Below, piece by piece: positions 43,985 to 52,031 of a stretch of DNA of 64,000 nt. The stretch's first letter is position 1. Every line of letters starts with the position of its first letter. Under the pieces are notes generated by a model. That model saw only the letters and a list, made by a program, of their open reading frames with translations. It ran no database searches and was not told the DNA's origin. The DNA is from Streptomyces misionensis (lineage in GTDB: Bacteria > Actinomycetota > Actinomycetes > Streptomycetales > Streptomycetaceae): the NCBI RefSeq assembly GCF_900104815.1, contig NZ_FNTD01000004.1, positions 7,749,001 through 7,813,000 of the forward strand, written 5' to 3'. Position numbers and translations under genes: made by a program.

Positions 43985-45073
43985 TCAACGCGCGCGCGGG
44001 GTGAGGACGGTCCGGTCGAACGGCCCGCCGTGCACGGTGGCGTGCCGCACGGCGTCGTTGACGGCGTCCAGGCCGAACGTACGGATCTGTTCCGATCCAA
44101 GGTCGAGCGTGCCTGACGCGATGAGCCGGATCATGCCGACGTTCGCCGAGCGCGGGTACATCCACTGGCCGCGCACGGTGACCGAGTTCCGCATGAGCCA
44201 CGGGTAGGGGAGGGCGAGATCCTCGCCGCCGAGCATGCCGACACCGCCCATGAGGACGACGCGGCCCTGTTCGCGCACGGTCATGGCCGCGGTGCGGGTC
44301 ACCGAGCTGGGCGCGGCCGGCGGGAGGGCGTCGAACACCATGTCGATCGGGCCGTCGGCGGCCGCGGACATCGCGGCCCGGTCGGCGGCTTCGTCCCCGG
44401 TCAGTCCGACGGGCCGTACACGTGGGCCGAACCGGTCGGCGAGCAGACCGAGGACGGCACGGTTGCGGCCCGGCGCGACCACGCGGCCGGCCCCCATGGC
44501 CAGCGCCAGGGCGACCGTCGTGCTGCCGAGATTGCCGGTGGCCCCGCTGACGAGGATGGTCTCGCCGGCTTCGAGCCCGCCTGCCAGCAGCCCTCCGTAC
44601 GGGATCGTGTAGATGCCCAGCAAGGACCAGCGGGCAGGGTCGTCCCCGGCCCGGTCCGGCAGCGGATGGACGTTCTCCGTGGGCACCCGCATCAGTTCCG
44701 CGAACGACCCGTCGTGCAGATACCGGGCGAGCCGCGCGCCGCCCTCGCCGCGGGAACTCCAGCCCTGGAGCATGATGTCGGGCGTCAGCGCGTCGTCGCG
44801 GGCACGCACGGTGCAGTCGCACCACACGAGGTCGCCGACCCGCAGCCGGGTGGCGTCCGGACCGACGTGCACGATTCGCCCCACCCCTCCCAGTCCGGGT
44901 GTCAGAGGCGGTTCGAGCGGGTAGTTCCGCCGACCACCGAAGACATCCTCGGAATACGGTGGGACAAAGGCCGCCAGGACCTCGACCACCACTTCGCCGC
45001 CGCGCGCTTCGGGCTCGGGCACCTCCCGCACGTCGAGCGGGGCTCCGAACCGTGTCAGGACCGCTGCTCGCAT
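43985..45073 (-). CDS. medium-chain dehydrogenase, quinone-oxidoreductase-like
   Basis: 362 aa from ATG 45073 with AGGAGG upstream. GAPLDVREVPEPEARGGEVVVEVLAA N-terminus, GLGGVGRIVHVGPD, GATGNLGSTTVALALAMGA nucleotide motif. The usual catalytic-zinc Cys/GHE ligands are absent, which points to a zinc-independent reductase. It is divergent from a LysR gene that probably controls it. Confidence 0.85.
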   Translation of the reverse strand: MRAAVLTRFGAPLDVREVPEPEARGGEVVVEVLAAFVPPYSEDVFGGRRNYPLEPPLTPGLGGVGRIVHVGPDATRLRVGDLVWCDCTVRARDDALTPDIMLQGWSSRGEGGARLARYLHDGSFAELMRVPTENVHPLPDRAGDDPARWSLLGIYTIPYGGLLAGGLEAGETILVSGATGNLGSTTVALALAMGAGRVVAPGRNRAVLGLLADRFGPRVRPVGLTGDEAADRAAMSAAADGPIDMVFDALPPAAPSSVTRTAAMTVREQGRVVLMGGVGMLGGEDLALPYPWLMRNSVTVRGQWMYPRSANVGMIRLIASGTLDLGSEQIRTFGLDAVNDAVRHATVHGGPFDRTVLTPRAR

Positions 45074-45140
45074 CCTCTGACCTCCTTGATCGTCGGTCTT
45101 GAGGCTAGGAGCGCGAGAGGCATGCGCCAAGCGACGATCC

Positions 45141-45157
45141 CGCATATGTGGTATGCG
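45141..45157. promoter_or_regulatory. LysR-type operator
   Basis: CGCATA-TGTGG-TATGCG, perfect 6-bp arms and a 17-bp total, between the divergent dehydrogenase and LysR genes, directly before the ATG at 45166. Confidence 0.7.
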
Positions 45158-45165
45158 TAAGACGC

Positions 45166-46134
45166 ATGGACTTCTCCAGTACGGCGCTCCGGGTTCTGCG
45201 CCAGGTCGCCGAGTCGGGCAGCTTCACCGCGGCGGCCGCCCGGCTCGGCTACACCCAGTCGGCGATCTCACGTCAGGCGGCGGCACTCGAACGCAGCGCG
45301 GGCACCGTACTGTTCGAGCGCCGCCCCGACGGTGTGCGGCTCACCCCCGCCGGCCTCACCCTGCTGCGGCACGCCCGTACCATCCTGGACACCGTCGCGG
45401 CGGCCGAGCACGAACTCGCCGGCTCCGCCGCGCGGACGGAGCTGGTACGGCTGGGCATGTTCCCCAGCGCCGGGGCCACGATCCTCCCCGAACTGCTCAC
45501 GCGGCTCGCGACGGACAGCCCGCACATCACGGTCACGACGCGCGAGGGCACCACGCCCGCCCTCCTGCGGGGCCTGCGCGCGGGCTCGATCGACATCGCC
45601 GTCCTCACGTCCCGCCCGCCGCACCGGCCGTCGGACGGCGAGTCCCCCCGGCTGCACATCGAAACGGTCGAGGACACCGAACTGCGCGTGGCGGCCGCGA
45701 CGGCCGGCCCGTTCTCCGGCCGTGCCACCGTGCACCTGGACGAACTCGTCGACGTCCCCTGGATCGCCACCCCGTCATCGGAGGCCGAACCGCTCCTCGG
45801 CGTCTGGCCCGGCCTGCCGGGACGGCCCCGCGTCGTCCACAGCACGAGCGACTGGCTGACCAAGCTGCGGCTGGTCGCCGCCGGCTCCGGGGTGACGACC
45901 GTCCCGGCCCGCATGTCGGGGATCCTGCCCGACGGGGTGAGCCTGCTGCGCGTGGACGGAGCACCCCCCGAGGTCCGCCGCGTGCTCGTGGCACGCCTTC
46001 CCGGCCGCCCGGCCCCGGGAGTCGCGGCCGTCACCCGAGCGATCGTCTCGCCCGACCCGACCGTCGATCACGGCAGCGGCGACGCGCCGCGGACCCGCAC
46101 CCGTGGTACCGCCGCCGTCAGTCCTCCTGAATGA
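45166..46134 (+). CDS. LysR family transcriptional regulator
   Basis: 322 aa; HTH LRVLRQVAESGSFTAAAARLGYTQSAISRQAAALERSAGTVLFERRPDGVRLTPAG. The ATG at 45166 is chosen since an upstream GTG (45148) would lie inside the operator. The effector domain contains VRLGMFPSAGATILPELL and LRLVAAGSGVTTVP. Divergent from the quinone-oxidoreductase-like gene. Its last 17 bases overlap the antisense TOPRIM gene. Confidence 0.88.
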   Translation: MDFSSTALRVLRQVAESGSFTAAAARLGYTQSAISRQAAALERSAGTVLFERRPDGVRLTPAGLTLLRHARTILDTVAAAEHELAGSAARTELVRLGMFPSAGATILPELLTRLATDSPHITVTTREGTTPALLRGLRAGSIDIAVLTSRPPHRPSDGESPRLHIETVEDTELRVAAATAGPFSGRATVHLDELVDVPWIATPSSEAEPLLGVWPGLPGRPRVVHSTSDWLTKLRLVAAGSGVTTVPARMSGILPDGVSLLRVDGAPPEVRRVLVARLPGRPAPGVAAVTRAIVSPDPTVDHGSGDAPRTRTRGTAAVSPPE

Positions 46135-46755
46135 GCGTCAGTCTGCTCAGCAGGCGGCCGAGTGGGGCGGGAGCCCGGTCGGGGGCGAGGTCCTCGACCA
46201 GGACGCGGCCGTAGCGGATCTTGCGCCCCTTCTTGGTGCCGAGGAAACGCCTGAACTGCTGCCGGGGGGGGCTCGGCCTTGCTGGGCGGGCTGGCGCAGG
46301 AAGGTCTGAAGCGCGCGCAACTCGCCTTGCGCCCGAATGAGTTCCGCCACCCGTGGCACCCCCAAGGCACGGATGAGTTCGTCCTCCAGATCCGCGGCGC
46401 ACACGAAGAAGTCGTCCCGGGCGGCACCGGCCTCGCCGAAGCCCCGTGCGTAGTAGGGGTGTTCCGCCTCGTCGCACAGTCCGGTGAGGCGGAGGTCCAG
46501 GCCCGAGGGTCCGAGGAGCCGGGTGTAGCGCCCGACGCTCATCGCACCGCCGATCGGCAGGACGCAGATCCCCTCGGCCGCCAGGTCCCGGCCGCGGCCT
46601 TCCGCCAGCGCGTCGACCGCCGCGACGTCACTCGGCCCTTCCAGCAGCACGACCGCCCGGACCGCCAGCCGCGCGGCCAGATCCCGGGCCGGTTCGCCCG
46701 GCCCGCCGGCCGCCCACGCGGTGACCGCGTCTCGGAACGCCCCCATGTCGGCCAT
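46118..46755 (-). pseudogene. TOPRIM-domain protein, frameshifted in a G8 run
   Basis: The N-terminal frame (from ATG 46755) has the TOPRIM pattern LLEGPSDVAAVDALA with the catalytic Glu, PIGGAMSVGRY and LTGLCDEAE, as in OLD-like nucleases. The coding-like tail (QQFRRFLGTKKGRKIRYGRVLVEDLAPD...LIQED) lies in another frame. The two join if the G run at 46264-46271 had nine bases instead of eight. Otherwise the protein ends with ~45 aberrant residues. Nucleic-acid cleavage is the usual role of the fold. Confidence 0.7.
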
Positions 46756-46876
46756 GAGACGAGTCTGCGTCCGGCCTGGTGGCAGCGCGAGGGAATTTCC
46801 CCGAGGGTGCGGATCAGGAAGGGGATGACGGGCGGGCCGCTGGACAGCGGCTGTGCGCAGGGCCGGGGCCGCCCGC

Positions 46877-47449
46877 TCAGCGTTCGGCCGGGCCGAGGAC
46901 GCCTGTCACCAGCCGGCGCGCGTACGCGCCGTCCAGCCCGTCCGGGCGGAAGAGGATGCGGTACATCAGGGGCGCCACGACGTGGTCGATGACCGCTTCC
47001 GTGCCGGGTGTCGGCTCGCCGCGTTCGGCCGCCCTGGTGAGCACGGCGTCGATCTGCTCGGCGGCATAGGCGGAGCACTGCCCGGCATTGCCGCCGTCCG
47101 GGTCGCCGAGCAGGGCGTCGCGGATGTAGGCGCGGCCGGTGGGGGAGGACATCTCGTCGAGGAACTGCTCGGCCCAGCTCGTCAGGTCGCTCAGCAGGGA
47201 CCCGTGGTCGTCCGGTGCCGTGTCGGGCCGCAGCCGTTCCACCGCCACGTCCGACAGCAGTTCTTGCAGGTCCCCCCAGCGGCGGTAGATCGTCGACGGG
47301 GTCACACCCGCGCGCTGGGCGACTTGCGGGACCGTGAGCGTCTCCCGGCCGTTCTCCGCGACGAGTTCGCGTACGGCGGCGTGCACTGATGCCTGGACCC
47401 GGGCGCTGCGGCCGCCCGGACGCACCATCTGCCTGCTCATGGCATTCAT
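46877..47449 (-). CDS. TetR family regulator of the amidase/MBL regulon
   Basis: 190 aa (ATG 47449; ATG 47440 also possible). HTH ASVHAAVRELVAENGRETLTVPQVAQRAGVTPSTIYRRWGDLQEL. A 22-bp motif abuts its start codon and recurs twice in the amidase/MBL intergenic region, so it should autoregulate and control both neighbours. It lies downstream of the amidase gene on the same strand, separated by 47 bp. Confidence 0.87.
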   Translation of the reverse strand: MNAMSRQMVRPGGRSARVQASVHAAVRELVAENGRETLTVPQVAQRAGVTPSTIYRRWGDLQELLSDVAVERLRPDTAPDDHGSLLSDLTSWAEQFLDEMSSPTGRAYIRDALLGDPDGGNAGQCSAYAAEQIDAVLTRAAERGEPTPGTEAVIDHVVAPLMYRILFRPDGLDGAYARRLVTGVLGPAER

Positions 47450-47450
47450 C

Positions 47451-47472
47451 TTAAAGCAAATTCATTGCGTCT
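47451..47472. promoter_or_regulatory. regulon operator copy 1 (before TetR gene)
   Basis: On the minus strand: ACGCAATGAATTTGCTTTAA core. Shares ACGCAA and GCTTTAA blocks with copies 2 and 3 at the same spacing. Confidence 0.7.
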
Positions 47473-47496
47473 GATGGAAGCCTTCCCGCGGCCGGC

Positions 47497-48888
47497 TCAT
47501 GCCGCGCGCGCGAGCTCGCGGGCGGGCCGGGACTGCTCGTAGGCATGGCCGACGCGCAGGAGCACGCTCTCCGAGAGGGGGCGTCCCAGGAGCTGCATGC
47601 CGATCGGCAGCCCCGCCGGGTCGTGGCCGACCGGCAGGCAGAGGGCAGGCACCCCGGTGATGTTGGCGGGGGAGGAGAGGCGCACATAGGCGTCGGACAC
47701 ACTCTCGACGCTGCCGTCGGCCCAGGTGATCGTCTCCTGTTCGGCCCGCACGGCGGTGGCCGGGACGGCGGGAGCCGCGATCACGTCGACCTCCCGGAGG
47801 AGCCGGTCCCATGCCTCCCGCATGAGGGTGCGCGAGCGCTGGGCGCGCAGATAGTCCCCGGCGGTCATCAGCTCGCCGGCCTCCAGCAGGACGCGGACGT
47901 CGGCCTCGTAGAGCTCGGGGACGGTCCGCAGGGTGCGCTCGTGGTAGGCGGTGGCCTCGGGCACCATCAGGCCCCAATGCGTGGCCTGGACGTAGCGGGC
48001 CATGGGGATCTCCACGTCGACGAGGTGTGCGCCGAGGGCCTGGAGCCGGTCGACGGCCTGCCGGACGGCGGTTTCCACCTCCGGGTCGACGCGGTCGAAG
48101 TAGTAGGTGCTCGGCACGCCGATCCGCAGTCCGGAGAGGTCCGTTGCGGCGGTCGGGCGGTAGTCGGTGGCCGGTGCGGCGAGCGAGGCGGGGTCGCGCG
48201 GGTCGTACCCGGCCAGCGCGGTCAGCACCAGGGCCGCGTCCTCGACCGTGCGGGTGATCGGGCCGACGTGGTCCAGTGACCAGGACAGGGACGTGACACC
48301 GTGGCGGGAGACGAGACCGTAGGTCGGCTTGAGGCCGACCACCCCGTTGAGCGCGGCGGGCACCCGGATCGAGCCGCCGGTGTCGGTGCCGAGGGCGAAG
48401 GTCGCGGAGCCCGCCGCGACGGCGACGGCGGACCCGCCGCTCGACCCGCCGGCGACCCGGGCCGGGTCCCAGGCGTTGCGGGTCTGCGGGGTGGTGAGGC
48501 CGTAGGCGAACTCATGGGTGTGCGTCTTGCCGAGGAGGACCGCACCGGCCGCCGCCAGGCGCGCGGCGACCGTGCTGTCGCTGTGCGCGCGGTGGTCGGC
48601 GCGGACCCGGGAACCGGCCGACGTGGCCGTGCCGGCGACGTCGATCAGATCCTTCAGGCCCATCGGGATGCCGTGCAGCGGACCGCGGTAGCGGTCGGCC
48701 GCGATCTCGCGTTCGGCGTCCCGCGCGGCGCCGCGGGCGCGCTCGGCGTCGACGGCCGCGTACGCCCGCAGCCGCGGTTCCGTCCGGTCTATCCGCTCCA
48801 GGACGGAGTCCACGAGTTCCACGGGCGACAACCGGCGGGCGCGGATCGCGTCGGCGGCCTCGGTCAGGGACATCTCATACGGCCGCAT
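47497..48888 (-). CDS. amidase-signature hydrolase, AtzE/GatA-like
   Basis: 463 aa from ATG 48888 (AGGAGAAG upstream). Ser-Ser-Lys triad: K in GIPMGLKDLID, cis-Ser in GTDTGGSIRVPA context and the catalytic Ser in AGGSSGGSA. The GatA-type SLTEAADAIRARRLSPVELVDSVLERI N-terminus is present. Encoded just after a GatC/AtzG-like partner, overlapping by 14 nt, which fits an AtzE-AtzG-type complex. Hydrolyses an unknown C-N bond. Likely TetR-repressed. Confidence 0.88.
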   Translation of the reverse strand: MRPYEMSLTEAADAIRARRLSPVELVDSVLERIDRTEPRLRAYAAVDAERARGAARDAEREIAADRYRGPLHGIPMGLKDLIDVAGTATSAGSRVRADHRAHSDSTVAARLAAAGAVLLGKTHTHEFAYGLTTPQTRNAWDPARVAGGSSGGSAVAVAAGSATFALGTDTGGSIRVPAALNGVVGLKPTYGLVSRHGVTSLSWSLDHVGPITRTVEDAALVLTALAGYDPRDPASLAAPATDYRPTAATDLSGLRIGVPSTYYFDRVDPEVETAVRQAVDRLQALGAHLVDVEIPMARYVQATHWGLMVPEATAYHERTLRTVPELYEADVRVLLEAGELMTAGDYLRAQRSRTLMREAWDRLLREVDVIAAPAVPATAVRAEQETITWADGSVESVSDAYVRLSSPANITGVPALCLPVGHDPAGLPIGMQLLGRPLSESVLLRVGHAYEQSRPARELARAA

Positions 48889-49084
48889 CGGGCTTCTCCT
48901 GTTCGGCGCGGTAGGCGAGGGCGGGCGGGGTGTCGCCGAACTCCAGCTCCCGCAGGACGGCGACGACCGAGTGGATGTGACGGGCGACGGCGGCGACCTC
49001 GGCATGGCGGTCGCTCGGCAGGGGAAGCCCGGCACGCGCGGCCCAGCGGGCGGCTTCCGCGGGGGCGAGATCGCCAGGGGACAT
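48875..49084 (-). CDS. AtzG-like (GatC analogue) small subunit
   Basis: 69 aa. AAEAARWAARAGLPLP-type helix, DRHAEVAAVARHIHSVVAVLRELEF and DTPPALAYRAE follow the AtzG/DUF4089 pattern (G-L-P-L..R..VA, then D..PA..Y). In the AtzE system this small protein stabilises the amidase. It overlaps the amidase start by 14 nt and would be translated first from the shared mRNA. The call is by pattern and context; no structure check was possible. Confidence 0.68.
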   Translation of the reverse strand: MSPGDLAPAEAARWAARAGLPLPSDRHAEVAAVARHIHSVVAVLRELEFGDTPPALAYRAEQEKPDAAV

Positions 49085-49139
49085 GGGCCTCTTCTTTCGT
49101 CAGGACGGGGCAGGGCAGAGCTGAGGGAGCCTGCCCGCC

Positions 49140-49161
49140 TTAAAGCTAACTCTTTGCGTTA
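49140..49161. promoter_or_regulatory. regulon operator copy 2 (before AtzG-amidase operon)
   Basis: On the minus strand it begins TAACGCAAAG and ends TTAGCTTTAA. Same 22-bp layout as copies 1 and 3. Lies 55 bp before the small-subunit start. Confidence 0.75.
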
Positions 49162-49187
49162 GATGACTGTAGGGCCTACGATGCGCT

Positions 49188-49209
49188 TAACGCAAACAAA
49201 TAGCTTTTA
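49188..49209. promoter_or_regulatory. regulon operator copy 3 (before MBL gene)
   Basis: Plus strand: begins TAACGCAAAC, ends AATAGCTTTTA. 20 bp before the MBL start codon, so it covers the transcription start region. Inverse orientation to copy 2. Confidence 0.75.
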
Positions 49210-49229
49210 CTGTGCTGGAAGGAAAGACC

Positions 49230-50135
49230 ATGAACGCTTCCCCCTCGGCCGGCGCTCCCGGCTGGAGCGTGGGCGGTATCCGCGTCCACCGCATCGACGA
49301 GACCGTCCTGCCGCCCGCCACCGGGGAGTGGCTGCTGCCGGACGCCACGCCCGCCCTCGTCACCGCTCAGGACTGGCTGCGCCCCGACTTCGCCGACGCC
49401 GAGGGTGTCCTGCGCCTCGACAGCCACAGCTTCGCCTTCGTCCTCGGCGGGCTGCGCATCGTGGTGGACACCGGCATCGGCAACGGCAAGGAGCGGGCCA
49501 ACCCCGCCTGGCACAACCTGCGTACGGGCTACCTCCAGCGCCTCAGCGACGCCGGTTTCCCGCCGGACGAGGTGGACCTGGTGATCCTCACGCATCTGCA
49601 CGCCGACCACGTCGGCTGGAACACCCGCGAGGTGAACGGGGAATGGGTGCCCACCTTCCCCAACGCCCGTTACCTCGTGTCCCGTACCGAGCGGGAGTTC
49701 TGGGCCGGACACGACATGGAGGAGGCCCGCAGGCAGATGTTCCGGGACTCCGTCGTCCCGGTGGAGGAATCAGGGCAGCTCGACCTCGTCGACATTCCGG
49801 CGGAGGGCGCCGGGATCACTTCCGGCCTGCGCCTGCTGCCAACCCCCGGGCACACCCCGGGCCATGTCGCCGTCGAACTGACCGACGGCGGCCACCGGGC
49901 TGTGATCACCGGCGATTGCATCCACCACCCCCTCCAGTTCGCCCACCCCGCCGTCGGCGCCTGCGTCGACATCGACCCCGACCGCTCGGAGCGTTCCCGT
50001 CGCGCGCTGCTCGGCTCGCTCGCCGGCACCGACACCCTCCTCCTGGGCACCCACTTCCCCCCGCCCACGGCCGGCCACGTCGTCCCCCACGAGGGCGCCT
50101 ACCGCCTCGCGCCCGTCCCCGCCGACAGACACTGA
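49230..50135 (+). CDS. MBL-fold hydrolase, lactonase-like
   Basis: 301 aa from ATG 49230 (GGAAGGA upstream). Metal motif HLHADHVGW (H122, H124, D126, H127), LLPTPGHTPGHVAVEL and GDCIHHPLQFAHP with the bridging Asp, then HFPPPTAGHV. Resembles AHL-lactonase and related N-acyl/ester-lactone hydrolases. Shares the operator with the amidase operon on the other strand, so both are induced together. Confidence 0.86.
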   Translation: MNASPSAGAPGWSVGGIRVHRIDETVLPPATGEWLLPDATPALVTAQDWLRPDFADAEGVLRLDSHSFAFVLGGLRIVVDTGIGNGKERANPAWHNLRTGYLQRLSDAGFPPDEVDLVILTHLHADHVGWNTREVNGEWVPTFPNARYLVSRTEREFWAGHDMEEARRQMFRDSVVPVEESGQLDLVDIPAEGAGITSGLRLLPTPGHTPGHVAVELTDGGHRAVITGDCIHHPLQFAHPAVGACVDIDPDRSERSRRALLGSLAGTDTLLLGTHFPPPTAGHVVPHEGAYRLAPVPADRH

Positions 50136-50195
50136 CCCCCGGGGCGACGCGGTGACCGCCACCCCACCCCCCACACCCCCATGGCGCCGCGGACC

Positions 50196-51695
50196 TCAGT
50201 GGCACACGAACGACTTCTTCGCCGTACTGGTGGTCAGGGCGCACGTCTGGCCCCTGACCGCGCCGGACGCGTCGTGGAAGGTGAGGTTCCAGGTGCCGCC
50301 GCCGTCCGCGAGCACCGCGTACCCGAAGACGCCCGGACCCCCCGGGGTCTGCTCCTGAGTGATCGACTGGTGGACGGCCTGCGGTGGTGTGCCGATCTCC
50401 TTGCCCACGACCTTGGTGTCGTCCGGGCCGTTGTCCAGCGGCCCGCCCGAGGAGCCCACGGTCAGCTGGGGCGGACGCGGGGTGTCGAAGCCGAGCATCT
50501 GGTAGAGGTGGATGTGGCCCGAGAGCACCAGCCGTACGTTGTCCGCCAGCTGGTGCGGGCCGGTGGCGGCGACGGCCGCGTCGAGTACGTGCGTCGCCCA
50601 TTCCACGTTCTGGGGCAGGGTTCCGGCCGCCTTCACCATCCACACCGGCTTGTGCGTGAACACGAAGTAGTCGTTGGCCGGATGTTGCTGCGCGGCCTGG
50701 TTCACGGCGTCGAACCGCCGGGTGAAAACCGCGGTCTGTGTGGTACTTCCCGTGTCGCCGGGATCGGCGAAGGAGGAGTCCACCGAGACGAGATTCAGGG
50801 TGCCGGCCCTGATCGACGCGGTGGGACTGTAGGTGATGCACCTCCCGTCGGAGCGGAGGACGTCGGCGAGGTAGCGGAACCAGGCGCCTCCCGCACCGCC
50901 TTGCTGCGCCGCGTTGCAGTCCTCGTGGTTGCCGCGGGTCAGTGCGACGGGCGCGGTGGCCAGCAAGGGCTCGGCGGGCCGGAAGAAGTCGGCGACCACG
51001 CAGTCCCAGCCGGCCCGGTCGGCGGCCGTGGTGCAGCCAGGGTTGGCCGCCTTGTCGTTCTCCTTCGCCGGGTCCTCCCGGTAGAGGTAGTCACCGACGT
51101 GCACCACGAGGTCCGGCCGGGTGACGGCCGCGGCACTGGCCGCGATCCGGGGGAAGGGCCAACCGGTCTGGTGGTTCGCGCAGTTCTGCGCCGGGCCCGT
51201 CACCGGGACCTCGCAGCCGGTGTCCCCGATGACGGCGACCCTGCGCGGACGGTTGGCCGAGGTCCAGTCCGGCAACGGGAGTTGGCGATTGGCCGGGTGT
51301 ACGACAGCCGCCTGGACGGACGACTGTTCCAGCACCGCGTTCGACGCCGCGAGGGGAACGGCCAGTTCGCACACGGTCGTCGGGAACTGGGATCCCATCG
51401 GTGTGCTCACCCGGGTCATGGGATTCGGGTTCCTGGTCGTGCCCAGGGTGTAGCGCACGGCAGGGCACGTCTGGCTGGTGTCGGTGGACACATAGCGGAT
51501 CCGCGTGCCCGCGGCGGTGAGCTGCGTCCAGGCCCACGCCTCGCCGTCGGCCGTCCCGGGCGGGGGTGGTGAGGTGGCGGGAGGCCGCGGGCCCGCACCG
51601 CCCGCCGGGGTGGACGCGGGCGCGGCGGCCGCGGCCACTCCCGAGGCCAGGACACCCACCGCGGTGAGAACGACGATCCTGCGAAGCGAGGGCAC
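50196..51695 (-). CDS. secreted metallophosphoesterase
   Basis: 499 aa, GTG start. A signal peptide (RRIVVLTAVGVLASGVAAAAAPA) precedes a ~110-residue N-terminal domain of beta type and a calcineurin-like core: VIGDTGCE, VVHVGDYLYRED, LTRGNHEDCN, VFTHKPVW, LVLSGHIHLYQ, the standard five blocks. Resembles actinobacterial purple-acid-phosphatase-like enzymes. Releases phosphate from esters outside the cell. Followed by the MBL gene convergent at 50135. Confidence 0.9.
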   Translation of the reverse strand: MPSLRRIVVLTAVGVLASGVAAAAAPASTPAGGAGPRPPATSPPPPGTADGEAWAWTQLTAAGTRIRYVSTDTSQTCPAVRYTLGTTRNPNPMTRVSTPMGSQFPTTVCELAVPLAASNAVLEQSSVQAAVVHPANRQLPLPDWTSANRPRRVAVIGDTGCEVPVTGPAQNCANHQTGWPFPRIAASAAAVTRPDLVVHVGDYLYREDPAKENDKAANPGCTTAADRAGWDCVVADFFRPAEPLLATAPVALTRGNHEDCNAAQQGGAGGAWFRYLADVLRSDGRCITYSPTASIRAGTLNLVSVDSSFADPGDTGSTTQTAVFTRRFDAVNQAAQQHPANDYFVFTHKPVWMVKAAGTLPQNVEWATHVLDAAVAATGPHQLADNVRLVLSGHIHLYQMLGFDTPRPPQLTVGSSGGPLDNGPDDTKVVGKEIGTPPQAVHQSITQEQTPGGPGVFGYAVLADGGGTWNLTFHDASGAVRGQTCALTTSTAKKSFVCH

Positions 51696-51818
51696 AGTTC
51701 CTCCGGCGGTGTGTCCAGGTCACCCGCGGTCCCGTGGCCGGGCCGCACCTGGAATGCTCATCGATGCCGCCGCGCCGTGCAGCGCTGGTGAGGCGAACGG
51801 CTGACGGCACGGCCGTCC

Positions 51819-51899
51819 CGCCGTACGCCGCTCCCGCCGTACGCCGCTCCCGCCGTACGCCGCTCCCGCCGTACGCCGCTCCCGCCGTGTGCCGCTCCC
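51819..51899 (+). repeat. 16-bp tandem repeat array
   Basis: Unit CGCCGTACGCCGCTCC repeats with a 16-bp period; the GTACG block recurs at 51823, 51839, 51855, 51871 and in a degenerate copy (GTGTG) at 51887. It lies in the 336-bp gap upstream of the phosphoesterase; no coding evidence. Confidence 0.85.
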
Positions 51900-52031
51900 T
51901 CTGTGCGGTCACCCGGTCGGCCCGCACGGAGCCAGGGAACAACGGTGGTACGGCCCACCGGGCAGCGATGACGCCGCGCGGGCCGGTCGCGGCGAGGGAT
52001 GTCGCTGCCGGCGGGCGCGCCCGGAATCGGG

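Noticed and set aside
51819-51899. Possible CRISPR array
   Set aside because: The repeats are directly adjacent, with no spacers and no cas genes.
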